Positions 1 through 7,795 of a stretch of DNA of 45,591 nt are shown one piece after another (position 1 is the stretch's first letter; every line of letters begins with the position of its first letter). A program made the position numbers and the translations under genes. The DNA lies in contig CAZWFN010000038.1 in NCBI GenBank assembly GCA_964633205.1, positions 1 through 45,591 on the forward strand. Reading direction: 5' to 3'. The notes beneath the pieces were generated by a model, which saw only the letters and a program-made list of their open reading frames with translations, had not been told where the DNA came from and searched no databases. This DNA is from CAYVQE01 sp964633205 (lineage in GTDB: Bacteria; Myxococcota; B64-G9).

Positions 1-2202
1 TTCGCCGCCCCGGGCACCGACCCCTACTACCACCTGCGCCGGGCGGCGCTGCTGCTGGCCGAATGGCCGAACCTGGTCTCGTTCGACCCGGCCGTCAGCT
101 ATCCGGCCGGCGCCACCCTGCCCTGGCCGCCGGGCTTCGACCTGCTGCTGGCGGGGCCCGGCTGGCTGGACGGTGCGGCCGCTGCCCTGGCCGGCTGGGG
201 GGCGCTGCTGCCGCCGCTGCTGGGCGGGCTGGGCATCTACCTGCTGATGCGTCTGGCGCGCTCCGCCTTCGGCCCGGGCTGCGCCCTGCTGGCCGGGCTC
301 TGGCTGGCCGGGCTGCACGATGCCATCGATCTGACCCAGGCCGGCCGCATCGACCACCACGGCCTGGTGGCGCCGCTGTTTCTGGGGGCCTTTTTGGCCG
401 CCGGCCGGGCCGCAGCGGCCGACCGGCTGCGCGCCTGCCTGCTCTGGGGGGCGCTGTGCGCGCTGGCCGTGGCCCTGGCGGTGGCCAGCATCCCCCTGTC
501 GCCCCCCGTGTTCTACCTGCCGCTATTCGCCGCGCTGGTGGCGCTGCGCTTCAGCGACCGGACCGGCCGGGCCAGGCGGGCCGCCCTGGCCTGCCACGGG
601 CTGACCACGGCGGCGGTGCTGCTGGTGGTGCTGCTGGTCGGCGACCTGCACACCCGCCCCTTCGCCCTCTATCTGCCCTCCTTGTTCACGGTGCTGCTGT
701 TCGGGCTGGCCGCCGCGGTGGGCTGGTTGGTGTTTCTGCCCCGGCGCCGGTTGTGGATCGGCGCGGTGGGTCTGCTGGCCGGGCTGGGCGTGCTGGCGCT
801 GGCCGTGCCGGCGACCTGGGTGCCGCTGCGCGAGGCGCTGGCCATCGCCTCCGGAGCCACGTCGTCCTACGCCATGGCCGACGAGGCCCGCTCCCTGCTG
901 GCCGGGGGCGAGCTGCTCACGTCGAGCGGCGCCATCGGGCGCTACACCTACTTGATCGTGCTGGCGCCGGTGTTCTGGCTGGCCATGCTGCTGGCCGTCC
1001 GCCGCCACCGGCCCTGGCGGTTCGAGCGCTTGCTGGTGCTGGCCTACGGCCTGCTCGGCCTGGGGCTGCTGCTGGTGCAGGCCCGCTTCGCCGAGTACGC
1101 CGCCCCGGCGGTGGCGCTGCTGTTCGCCTGGGCCATGCTGCACGGCGGAGCGGTGTTCGTACGCTTCGCCCGCCAGGCGCCCAGCCGGACCCGGGTGGGC
1201 ATCTACGCCGCCTGCCTGATCGGGCTGCTGGCGGTGGCCCTGGCGCCGCTGGGCACCAGCCTGCACGCCTTCATGGGCCGCGACCCGACCGCCCGCCCGC
1301 GCAGCCTGCTCGCCTTTCTCGAGCGCGCCGAGCCGCGGCTGGCCGGCCGGCCGGGAACGCTCCACTACGGCGTGCTGACCTCCTGGCTCGACGCCCATCC
1401 CTTCCTGTACGCCACCGGCCGGCCGGTGATGGTCAGCTCCTTCGGCACCCGCGACGCCGACCGCATGAACCGGATCGGCTTTTCCATCCTGCTGGCCGAC
1501 GACGAACGAACAGCCTGGCAGCGCCTGCGCGCGCACGACATCCGCTACCTGCTGGTCTCGAGCATCCACCGCCAGATCAACACCATGGCCCGGATGGCGG
1601 GCCTGGATAGGCGCCTGATGGAGGTGGCGACCGGCGTGGCCGACGGCCGCTTCGTGCGCCGCTACCAGCCGCTGCAGCCCTTCCGGCACTGCCTGCACAC
1701 CCGGCTGTTTTTGGGCGACGGCGCCGGCCGGCGGGCGGGCGGGGTGGACCACCGCGGGCTGGCGCACTTCCGGCTGCTGGCCGAATCGCGCCAGCGGATT
1801 CACCTGTTCGGCGCCGAGGTGCCGCGCTTCCGCCTGTTCGAGGTGGTCCCCGGCGCCCGGCTGCGCGGCCGGGCGCCACCGAACGCCTCGGTGCGTCTGC
1901 GCCTGCCCCTGGTGACCGAGACCGGCCGCGCCTTCGACTACCGGCGGCAGATCCAGGCCGGGCCCGACGGCCGCTTCGAGCTGGGCGTGCCCTACGCCAC
2001 GCCGGGACCCGGGCGCCACACCCCGGCCCGCGGGCCCTACCGGCTGCGGCTGGGCGATGGGCGGGCGACGGTCGAGGTGACCTTGGCGCAGGTCCGCAGC
2101 GGGGCCGGCGTCGCGGTGGTTTGCGCCACCCCGGACGCGGTTGATTCCCCGGCGGGACTGGGGCATGATGGCGCCACCGCACCAACCGATGGCGGGCCCT
2201 GA
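1..2202 (+). CDS. STT3-like oligosaccharyltransferase / membrane glycosyltransferase, 5'-truncated
   Basis: The reading frame is open from base 1 and the start lies outside the window; 733 residues are visible. The first residues carry the DPYYHLRR signature typical of the first periplasmic loop of STT3/PglB/AglB transferases (D7, H11). A second acidic motif, RIDHH (D118), fits the DxD-like metal site, and SWLDAHPFLY near residue 461 sits where STT3 proteins carry WWDYG, so that motif is degenerate. About ten hydrophobic helices fill residues 12-430, followed by a soluble, probably periplasmic C-terminal domain. STT3 enzymes transfer lipid-linked glycans to Asn; a bacterial paralogue with an altered WWDYG could use another acceptor, which is inference. 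The sigma-54 activator follows after 27 bp and a sulfotransferase after that, suggesting an envelope glycan operon. Family placement is good; the substrate is unknown. Confidence 0.82.
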   Translation, partial: FAAPGTDPYYHLRRAALLLAEWPNLVSFDPAVSYPAGATLPWPPGFDLLLAGPGWLDGAAAALAGWGALLPPLLGGLGIYLLMRLARSAFGPGCALLAGLWLAGLHDAIDLTQAGRIDHHGLVAPLFLGAFLAAGRAAAADRLRACLLWGALCALAVALAVASIPLSPPVFYLPLFAALVALRFSDRTGRARRAALACHGLTTAAVLLVVLLVGDLHTRPFALYLPSLFTVLLFGLAAAVGWLVFLPRRRLWIGAVGLLAGLGVLALAVPATWVPLREALAIASGATSSYAMADEARSLLAGGELLTSSGAIGRYTYLIVLAPVFWLAMLLAVRRHRPWRFERLLVLAYGLLGLGLLLVQARFAEYAAPAVALLFAWAMLHGGAVFVRFARQAPSRTRVGIYAACLIGLLAVALAPLGTSLHAFMGRDPTARPRSLLAFLERAEPRLAGRPGTLHYGVLTSWLDAHPFLYATGRPVMVSSFGTRDADRMNRIGFSILLADDERTAWQRLRAHDIRYLLVSSIHRQINTMARMAGLDRRLMEVATGVADGRFVRRYQPLQPFRHCLHTRLFLGDGAGRRAGGVDHRGLAHFRLLAESRQRIHLFGAEVPRFRLFEVVPGARLRGRAPPNASVRLRLPLVTETGRAFDYRRQIQAGPDGRFELGVPYATPGPGRHTPARGPYRLRLGDGRATVEVTLAQVRSGAGVAVVCATPDAVDSPAGLGHDGATAPTDGGP

Positions 2203-2229
2203 GCGGGACGCAGCGGGAGGACGTCAACG

Positions 2230-3843
2230 ATGCACGAGCTGGTCGTCAGCCGGGGTTCGGCGGAGCTGGTGACCCTGCCCCTGGAGGGCCAGTCTTTCCG
2301 GGTCGGTCGGGCACCGACCAACGATCTGGCCGTGCCCGAGCCGACCGTCTCGCGCCACCAGTTCGAGCTGTTGGCCACCGCCGGTGGTTGGCGGCTGGCC
2401 GACCGTTCGGGCCACGGCACCATGATCGACGGCAAGCGTTACACCGAGATGGTATTGCAGCCCGGCGCCCGGGTGGACCTGGGCACACTGGCGTTGACGC
2501 TGCGCGAGCAACCGGCCGGCGCGCCGCAGCACACCGCCTCGCTGGGCGGCACCGACGTGCAATCGCCCGCGGCCGCAGCGGCCGAGCGGCTCGAGCTGGT
2601 GGGCCAGCTGGAGGACCGGCCGGTGCGGTTGGAGCTCACCGGCGGCGTGGTGACCATCGGCTCGGATCCGGCCAACGACCTGGTGCTGAGCGACGGCTTC
2701 ATCTCGGCCTTCCACTGCCGGCTGGTACAACGCGACGGCGGCTGGACGGTCATCGATCTGAAATCGACCAACGGCACCTGGCTCAACGGCGTCCGGGTGA
2801 CCGAGGCCCGCCTGGAGCCCAACGTCAGCCTGAAGCTGGGTGGGCTGCGGCTGCAGGTGCGCCCGCTGCGCACCGCGGCCCCGGCGGCCGGCTTCTGCGG
2901 CATGGTGTCCGCGGATTCGGCCATGCGACCGGTGTTCGAGCTGATCGAACGGGCGGCCGCCAGCGACGAGACCGTGCTGATCACCGGCGAGAGCGGTTCG
3001 GGCAAGGAGCTGGTGGCCGAGGCGCTGCACCGGCTCAGCCCGCGGGCCGGCGCTGCCCTGATCCCGCTGAACTGCTCGGCCATCACCAAGGACCTGCTCG
3101 AGAGCGAGCTGTTCGGCCACGAGAAGGGGGCCTTCACCGGCGCCCACCAGCGCCGCCGCGGCCTGTTCGAGGAGGCCGACGGCGGCACCCTGCTGCTGGA
3201 CGAGATCGGCGAGCTGGCCCTGGACCTGCAAGCCAAGCTGTTGCGCGTGATCGAGAGCGGCGAGATCCGACCGGTGGGCGCCAACCGCGCCGCCCGGGTC
3301 GACACCCGCGTGCTGGCGGCCACCCACCGCTCGTTGCCCGATCGGGTGCGCAACGGCGAGTTCCGCGAGGATCTCTACTACCGCATCAATGTCATCGAGA
3401 TCGCCCTGCCGCCGCTGCGCGAGCGGCCGGCCGACATTCCGCTGCTGGCCGAGCATTTCCTGGCCCAGGCCACCGGCCGCACCCGCGAGCGGCGCCTGAG
3501 CCAGCCGGCCATGCAACGGCTGACCGCCTATCGCTTCCCGGGCAACGTACGCGAGCTCAAGCACACCATCACCCGGGCGGCCATCCTGTGTCCGGACGAT
3601 GTGATCGGCCCCGAGCACCTGACCTTTCGCCCGCCCAGCCTGGCCGACCGGGTGGCCGAGTCGCAGGTCTACCGCCTCGGCAAGACGCTGCGGGAGGTCG
3701 AGATCGAGGCCGTGCGCGCCGCGCTGGCCGCCACCGGCTACAACCAGAAAGCGGCCGCCCGCGAGCTGGGCATCGCGCGCTCGACCCTGATCCACAAGCT
3801 GGAGAAGTACGGCATCGAGACGCACGCCGGCGGCCAGGGCTGA
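2230..3843 (+). CDS. Double-FHA sigma-54-dependent transcriptional activator (AAA+, Fis-type HTH)
   Basis: This 537-residue enhancer-binding protein carries two N-terminal FHA phosphopeptide-binding domains (about residues 22-75 and 140-195) in place of a receiver domain. The AAA+ domain has Walker A GESGSGKE (253-260), the sigma-54 contact loop GAFTGA (300-305) and Walker B LLLDEIGE (about 321-328). A Fis-type HTH occupies about 505-530. FHA1 keeps the GR arginine (R27) but has GHGT where NG is usual; FHA2 keeps STNGT (N181, G182) but has Ser145 in place of that arginine, so each lacks a different phospho-contact residue. FHA activators are known in myxobacteria to answer to Ser/Thr kinases. 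The ATG start has a GGGAGG ribosome site 9 nt upstream. It sits in line with the STT3-like and sulfotransferase genes, which it may control. Confidence 0.93.
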   Translation: MHELVVSRGSAELVTLPLEGQSFRVGRAPTNDLAVPEPTVSRHQFELLATAGGWRLADRSGHGTMIDGKRYTEMVLQPGARVDLGTLALTLREQPAGAPQHTASLGGTDVQSPAAAAAERLELVGQLEDRPVRLELTGGVVTIGSDPANDLVLSDGFISAFHCRLVQRDGGWTVIDLKSTNGTWLNGVRVTEARLEPNVSLKLGGLRLQVRPLRTAAPAAGFCGMVSADSAMRPVFELIERAAASDETVLITGESGSGKELVAEALHRLSPRAGAALIPLNCSAITKDLLESELFGHEKGAFTGAHQRRRGLFEEADGGTLLLDEIGELALDLQAKLLRVIESGEIRPVGANRAARVDTRVLAATHRSLPDRVRNGEFREDLYYRINVIEIALPPLRERPADIPLLAEHFLAQATGRTRERRLSQPAMQRLTAYRFPGNVRELKHTITRAAILCPDDVIGPEHLTFRPPSLADRVAESQVYRLGKTLREVEIEAVRAALAATGYNQKAAARELGIARSTLIHKLEKYGIETHAGGQG

Positions 3844-3870
3844 GCCGGCGCAGCCGGCCGGGAGGAACGC

Positions 3871-4896
3871 TTGGCACCCGCAGCAGCGATCCAGGACAGG
3901 GTCGTCTTCGTCATCGGCCCGCCGCGGTCGGGCTCGACCTTGCTGCAGCGCATGCTCGGCTCCCACTCGGCGGTGCTGAGCCTGCCGGAACCGCACCTGG
4001 TCACCCCGCTGGCCCACCTGGGGGTCTGGGCCAAGGTCGAGCGGGCCGCCTACGATCACGTCAACGCGGCCGAGGCGCAGCGCGAGTTCATCGCCGAGCT
4101 GCCCGGGGGGCTGGACGACTACTGGGCCGCCTGCCGCGCCTATCTCGACGTGCTCTACGGCCGCGCGCTGGAACCCAGCGGCAAGCGCCTGTTCGTGGAC
4201 AAGACGCCGGCCTATGCGCTGGTGCTGCCCTTCCTCACCCGGGTCTACCCGCGGGCCCGCTACCTGGTGCTGACCCGCCACCCGCTGGCGGTGTTCTGCT
4301 CCTATGCCAACTCCTTCTTCGAGGGCGACGCCGCCGCGGCGGTGGCCTACAACGACATCTTGGGCCGCTACCTGCCGGCTATGGCCCGCTTCCTGCGCGC
4401 GCCGGGTGTCGACGTCCACCGGCTGCGCTACGAGGATCTGGTGCAGCGGCCCGCGGCCGAGCTGGCGGCCGTGTTCGATTGGCTGGGCCTGGAGAACGAA
4501 CCCGGCGCGGTGGACTACGGCGCCCACGCGCACCGCGACAAGTCCTACGGCGATCCCAAGGTACGCCACCGCACGCGGCCGACCACCGATTCGCTGCAGC
4601 GCTGGGCGGCCGAACTGGCCGCCGACCCGGCCGCGCGGGCGGTGGCCGAGCGGGTGCTGGCGCGGCTGGACCCGGCCGACCTGGACACCTGGGGCACACC
4701 GGCCGCGGATCTCTTCGCCCCGGTCGACCGAGCCGCCGGCGCCGCGCCGCCGCGGCGCGACCGGCGCTGGCTGGCCGACGGCTACCGGCTGCGCCGCCGG
4801 GTCTTTTTGGCCCTGCGCAAGGACATCCACCAGCGCCCCCACGGCCACCTGCTGCGCCGGCTGCGCTACTACTGCGACGTGCTGCTGCGCGAGTAG
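3871..4896 (+). CDS. Sulfotransferase family protein
   Basis: This is a 341-residue PAPS-dependent sulfotransferase of the Sulfotransferase_3 type. The 5'-phosphosulfate-binding loop GPPRSGSTLL spans residues 16-25, and the 3'-phosphate-binding segment includes R136 and S144 in LTRHPLAVFCSYA. The family moves sulfate from PAPS to hydroxyl or amine groups of carbohydrates, peptides or lipids. There is no signal peptide, so it is probably cytoplasmic or peripheral. The start is TTG at 3871, chosen because GGAGG lies 5 nt upstream; no ATG fits near the conserved P-loop. It follows the sigma-54 activator by 27 bp with no terminator, so co-transcription is likely. The neighbouring STT3-like gene makes a surface glycan or glycoprotein the plausible acceptor, but that is inference. 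Confidence 0.85.
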   Translation: MAPAAAIQDRVVFVIGPPRSGSTLLQRMLGSHSAVLSLPEPHLVTPLAHLGVWAKVERAAYDHVNAAEAQREFIAELPGGLDDYWAACRAYLDVLYGRALEPSGKRLFVDKTPAYALVLPFLTRVYPRARYLVLTRHPLAVFCSYANSFFEGDAAAAVAYNDILGRYLPAMARFLRAPGVDVHRLRYEDLVQRPAAELAAVFDWLGLENEPGAVDYGAHAHRDKSYGDPKVRHRTRPTTDSLQRWAAELAADPAARAVAERVLARLDPADLDTWGTPAADLFAPVDRAAGAAPPRRDRRWLADGYRLRRRVFLALRKDIHQRPHGHLLRRLRYYCDVLLRE

Positions 4897-5171
4897 AGCG
4901 GCAGACCTTCCCCGAGGCGAGGTCCGAACCGCACAGCCGATCCCCGCTCGATCCGGATTCTCGGTATTATTATGCAAGTCCGCATAATGCTGCAGCGCAT
5001 AAATACCCTCGACGGCGATCAGCTGACCGCCCCCTGCTCACCCGGCGGCTGCACCCTGGAGTTGGAGCGGCGCTGATCTCGGCATCTTCGGGGCCGAGGT
5101 CACCGGGTGAACCGAGGACCGCGCCCCGCCGCAGGCGGAAGCCCTTCTGGTCTTGTCCCGAAAGGCTCGGC
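4897..5171. other. Convergent intergenic region with an AT-rich inverted repeat
   Basis: This 275-bp gap separates the 3' ends of the sulfotransferase and the Cys-rich lipoprotein. It holds a perfect 7-bp inverted repeat, ATTATGC (4969-4975) and GCATAAT (4982-4988), with a 6-nt loop, in an unusually AT-rich patch of about 50 bp. A second small hairpin, CCGCC-GCA-GGCGG, lies at 5126-5138. Neither is followed by a T-run, so neither is a clear intrinsic terminator. A 29-codon frame at 4987-5076 has no ribosome site and was not called. Confidence 0.5.
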
Positions 5172-5768
5172 TCAGCGGTAGACCTCGGCGCAGTAGGTCA
5201 GCACCGGGGTGGTGGTGATCTGCCGGCAGTCGGCGTCGGCCAGGCAGCGGCCGAGCTGCTCCAGGGCGGCGCCGGTCAGGCAGGCGTAGAGGGGGTGATC
5301 GGGGCTGGCGGCGAAGTCGTCCAGGCAGCGGTCGAGCAGCGGCTCGACCGGGCTGTCGTGGCAGCTCAACCAGCGCCGGCACCAGGCCGCGGCGAAGTCG
5401 TCCAGCCCGGCCGCCGGCGCGCAGGCGGCCAGGGCCTGATCGCGGCAGGCGTCCAGCGCCGCCTGATCGCAGTCGGGCCCCAGCGCCAGCACGCAGTCGT
5501 AGCGCGTGTCCAGGTAGGCCGCCTGCCAGCCGCCGGCCCGGCGCTGCGCCGGACAACGGCGCTCGCAGTCGGAGTCGGCCGGCACGGCCAGACAGACGGC
5601 CTCGGCGGCGCAGTAGGCGGCGCAATCGATCCGGTACTGCGCCCGCTCGTCCGGCGGGATGCGGTACTGCCCGCCGTCGCCGCCGCCGCAAGCGGCGCCG
5701 CCCAGCCCGGCCGCCAGCAGCAGCCACAGGCCGCGGCCGCAATGGGGCTGCACGAGATCGCTGCGCAT
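5172..5768 (-). CDS. Cys-rich exported lipoprotein, unknown function
   Basis: This 198-residue protein has a signal peptide (hydrophobic residues 13-22) ending in GGAAC, an imperfect lipobox with Cys27 as the likely lipidated residue. The mature part is helical-looking and Cys-rich, with about fourteen further Cys in spaced pairs such as CAAYC, CERRC and CRRWLSC, suggesting several disulfides. I do not recognise a family. The start is ATG with GGGAG about 9 nt upstream. It lies about 200 bp downstream of the DsbD-N-like gene on the same strand; a link between a disulfide-rich lipoprotein and a disulfide-handling protein is suggestive only. Presumed location is the outer membrane or periplasm. 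Confidence 0.72.
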   Translation of the reverse strand: MRSDLVQPHCGRGLWLLLAAGLGGAACGGGDGGQYRIPPDERAQYRIDCAAYCAAEAVCLAVPADSDCERRCPAQRRAGGWQAAYLDTRYDCVLALGPDCDQAALDACRDQALAACAPAAGLDDFAAAWCRRWLSCHDSPVEPLLDRCLDDFAASPDHPLYACLTGAALEQLGRCLADADCRQITTTPVLTYCAEVYR

Positions 5769-5845
5769 CGTCCAAGGCTCCCGATTCCCATCATCGCCCA
5801 GCCGACGGCCGTCGATCCAGGGTCTTGTCCGGCCCTGGCCCCGGC

Positions 5846-5989
5846 TGCACCCGGCGGCTGCGGGCCGAGGTGAGCGAGGCCTATCCCGACGGGCCCTTGC
5901 GGATCGAGGTGCTCGGCGACCGCGATCTGTTGCTGCGTTTCGAAAAAGCCCGAACGCGGCCGCAGCGCGCTCAGTCGCCGAGCCGGTAG
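5846..5989 (+). pseudogene. Possible remnant of a lost plus-strand coding region
   Basis: In the gap between two minus-strand genes, the plus frame from 5846 to a TAG at 5987-5989 reads like protein (RRLRAEV, then YPDGPLRIEV, then DRDLLLRFEKA). Its third codon positions are almost all G or C, as in the real genes here. There is no start codon or ribosome site, the frame degrades upstream of about 5843, and the end overlaps the 3' end of the DsbD-N-like gene. It may be the C-terminal stub of a decayed gene, or chance. Confidence 0.25.
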
Positions 5990-6420
5990 TCGAGCTCGAA
6001 GCGCTTCATCTGGCACAGCTTGTCGGTGCACAGCACGAAGCGGAAGCCGAGCTTTACGGTGTGGGGTCCTTTGGCGCTGCGTTCGAAGGGGATGCGGTAG
6101 CGAATGCGCTCACCCCCCTTCTTCCACTCGGCATCGGACTTCTCGTAGCGCTCGCGCTCGAGCTTCAGCCCGGCCGGCGGCTCCAGGGTCAGCGTGGCCG
6201 GGCCCTTGTCGCGATCCATCTTCCACTTGCCGGTGGGCTCGATGGCGATGGTCAACTCGCCCTTGGCGGCGCCGGCGGCCACGGCCGCGCGCACCCGGTA
6301 GTTGTCGCCCTTCTTGATGACCTCGGCCTCGGCCGCCGCCGCCTCCGGGCCGAAGGCCCCGACCGCCAGCAGCGCCACCACCGCAGCTGCGGCCGTCGCC
6401 GTCCCGCTCAGCGCGTACAT
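5971..6420 (-). CDS. Exported DsbD-N-terminal-like (DsbC-corrector-like) protein
   Basis: This 149-residue protein has a signal peptide (hydrophobic residues 8-24, Ala-rich cleavage site near 30) and a beta-rich mature domain. It ends with a Cys pair in FVLCTDKLCQMKR (C131, C136). The layout resembles the N-terminal domain of DsbD and the corrector domain found with periplasmic thioredoxins, in which a C-x4/5-C pair passes electrons to exported partners; the match is by eye and moderate. The ATG at 6420 is preferred over an in-frame GTG at 6438 because the ribosome site GAGGAGG lies between them, 6 nt from the ATG. It follows the metallo-beta-lactamase-fold gene by 76 bp on the same strand. 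No DsbD membrane domain or thioredoxin gene is nearby. Confidence 0.7.
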   Translation of the reverse strand: MYALSGTATAAAAVVALLAVGAFGPEAAAAEAEVIKKGDNYRVRAAVAAGAAKGELTIAIEPTGKWKMDRDKGPATLTLEPPAGLKLERERYEKSDAEWKKGGERIRYRIPFERSAKGPHTVKLGFRFVLCTDKLCQMKRFELDYRLGD

Positions 6421-6496
6421 GAGATGCCTCCTCGACACTCGGGATCGCCTCCAGCGTAGCCTTCACATGCTCTGACGCCGGCCCCCGGACCCGGAT

Positions 6497-7138
6497 TCAA
6501 AGGTACTGGCCGGTCAGGAAAGGGTTGGAGCGCTTCTCGCGGCCGATGGTGGTCTTGGGCCCGTGACCGGAGTACAGCTCGGTGTCGTCCGGATGGGGGT
6601 AGATCTTGGTCTTGACGCTGTCGATCAGGGTCTTCAACGAGCCGCCCGGCAGGTCGGTGCGGCCGATGGAGCCGGCGAAGACCAGGTCGCCGACCAGGAT
6701 CTTGCCCGCGCCGGCGATCAGCAGCGAGATCGACCCCGGCGAGTGGCCCGGGGTGTGCAGCACCTCCAGCCGCACCCCGCCCAGCTCGAGCACGTCGCCG
6801 TCGTCGATTTTGCGATCGGCCGGCGGGCTCGAAGCCCCCGGCATGCCGAACATGGCCGCCTGCTGGCCGATGTGCGCCAGGTTGTCGGCCTCGGCCGGGT
6901 GCACCAGCAGCTCGGCGCCGGTGGCTCGTTTGAGATCCTGGTTGCCGCCCACGTGATCGAAGTGGGTGTGGGTGTTGATGATCAGCTTGCAGTCGAGCTC
7001 GTGCAGCTCGAGCGCGGAGCGGATGGCGCCCACGTGGCCGCCCGGATCCACCACCGCCGCTTCCTTGGTCTCGGAGTCGCCCACGATGTAGCAGTTGGTC
7101 ATCAGCGGGCCCGTCTCCAGGGTATCGAACACCAGCAT
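6497..7138 (-). CDS. Metallo-beta-lactamase-fold hydrolase, glyoxalase II-like
   Basis: This 213-residue enzyme carries the binuclear metal motif HTHFDH (H57, H59, D61, H62), then HTPGHSPGS, GDLVFAGSIGR (bridging Asp) and SGHGPKT, in the usual order. The short form, without the long C-terminal substrate-binding domain of classical GloB, matches the widespread GloB-like cytoplasmic thioester hydrolases. A role in methylglyoxal or thiol-ester detoxification is inferred. The ATG at 7138 has AAAGGAG 5 nt upstream; the open frame runs 36 codons further, but that part covers the promoter region and has poor coding character. A promoter-like TTGACA-16-CAAAAT lies at 7246-7219. The gene diverges from the Nudix gene. 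Confidence 0.9.
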   Translation of the reverse strand: MLVFDTLETGPLMTNCYIVGDSETKEAAVVDPGGHVGAIRSALELHELDCKLIINTHTHFDHVGGNQDLKRATGAELLVHPAEADNLAHIGQQAAMFGMPGASSPPADRKIDDGDVLELGGVRLEVLHTPGHSPGSISLLIAGAGKILVGDLVFAGSIGRTDLPGGSLKTLIDSVKTKIYPHPDDTELYSGHGPKTTIGREKRSNPFLTGQYL

Positions 7139-7218
7139 GATCGCTCCTTTGGGGATCGTCGCCGTCGGCCGTGCCAGCATAGCCAGGCCCGGCCGGCCGA
7201 TCAAGCGCAGCCCCTTCG

Positions 7219-7246
7219 ATTTTGGGTACTGGCGGCGCCATGTCAA
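7219..7246 (-). promoter_or_regulatory. Putative sigma-70-type promoter for the glyoxalase II-like gene
   Basis: On the minus strand TTGACA (7246-7241) is followed after 16 bp by CAAAAT (7224-7219). This would start transcription near 7212 and leave a leader of about 70 nt before the ATG at 7138. The -35 is perfect; the -10 matches four of six bases. Confidence 0.5.
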
Positions 7247-7271
7247 CCGCCCGCGGGGCGACAGCCGCGGT

Positions 7272-7301
7272 TTGACGCTTCCGCGCGCGGTCTGCTAATG
7301 C
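7272..7301 (+). promoter_or_regulatory. Putative promoter of the Nudix gene, giving a leaderless mRNA
   Basis: TTGACG (7272-7277) and TAATGC (7296-7301) are spaced 18 bp apart. The -10 ends 6 nt before the ATG at 7308, so the predicted transcription start falls on the A of the start codon. No ribosome site precedes this ATG, which supports leaderless translation. Confidence 0.5.
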
Positions 7302-7307
7302 TGGATC

Positions 7308-7739
7308 ATGGCCGCTCGCCAGCGCAATCCGATTCCCACCGTCGATGTCATCATCGAGCTGCCGGGCCAGCGTATCGTGTTGATCCAGCGCAAGAACCCA
7401 CCCCGCGGCTGGGCCCTGCCGGGCGGCTTCGTCGATGCCGGCGAATCGCTGGAGCAGGCCGCCGCGCGCGAGGCCCGCGAGGAGACCGGGCTCGAGGTGG
7501 AGCTGCTCGAGCAGTTCCACGCCTACTCGGATCCCGAACGCGACCCGCGCCAGCACACCCTGACCGTGGTCTTCATCGGCCGCGCCGCCGGCCGCCCCCG
7601 CGGCGGCGACGACGCGGCCGCGGCACGGGCCTTCGCCGCCGAAGACTTGCCGCAACCGTTGGCCTTCGACCACGGGCGCATCCTGGCCGACTACCGGCAC
7701 TACCGGCGCACGGGCGAGCACGGCCGTTTCACCCTGTGA
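7308..7739 (+). CDS. Nudix hydrolase
   Basis: This 143-residue single-domain enzyme has a complete Nudix box, G-x5-E-x7-REAREETGL, from G40 to L62, with the catalytic Glu cluster E55, E58 and E59. Nudix enzymes hydrolyse nucleoside diphosphates linked to another moiety. The preceding strand (VLIQRKNPPRGWALPGG) resembles ADP-ribose pyrophosphatase-like members, but the substrate cannot be read from sequence. The ATG at 7308 lacks a ribosome site and lies directly below a promoter-like element, suggesting a leaderless transcript. AMMECR1 follows after 56 bp on the same strand and is probably co-transcribed. The product is cytoplasmic. Confidence 0.93.
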   Translation: MAARQRNPIPTVDVIIELPGQRIVLIQRKNPPRGWALPGGFVDAGESLEQAAAREAREETGLEVELLEQFHAYSDPERDPRQHTLTVVFIGRAAGRPRGGDDAAAARAFAAEDLPQPLAFDHGRILADYRHYRRTGEHGRFTL

Positions 7740-7795
7740 CCGAGCGCGCCGGGCGGTGCCCGGCGTGGCAGTCCAGACGCATCGGGGAGGAGATC

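Noticed and set aside
63..1610. Long plus-strand open frame inside the STT3-like gene
   Set aside because: It is Arg/Gly/Pro/Ala-rich with no domains and runs in a different frame from the one carrying DPYYH and the membrane helices; high GC content suppresses stops and creates such shadows.
2224..4977. 917-codon minus-strand open frame opposite the FHA activator and sulfotransferase
   Set aside because: Composition is rich in Gln, Gly, Arg, Ala and His with no motif, and the plus strand carries two fully recognisable genes with ribosome sites.
4987..5076. 29-codon frame starting in the AT-rich intergenic inverted repeat
   Set aside because: There is no ribosome site and the start codon overlaps the inverted repeat; nothing separates it from chance.
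2388..5873. 1,161-codon plus-strand open frame spanning several genes
   Set aside because: It is an Arg/Gly/Pro/Ala-rich shadow that crosses gene boundaries and intergenic sequence; no domain or ribosome site.
7139..7246. N-terminal extension of the glyoxalase II-like protein to 7246
   Set aside because: It would cover the TTGACA promoter element and the ribosome site of the internal ATG, and has no match to the compact family fold.
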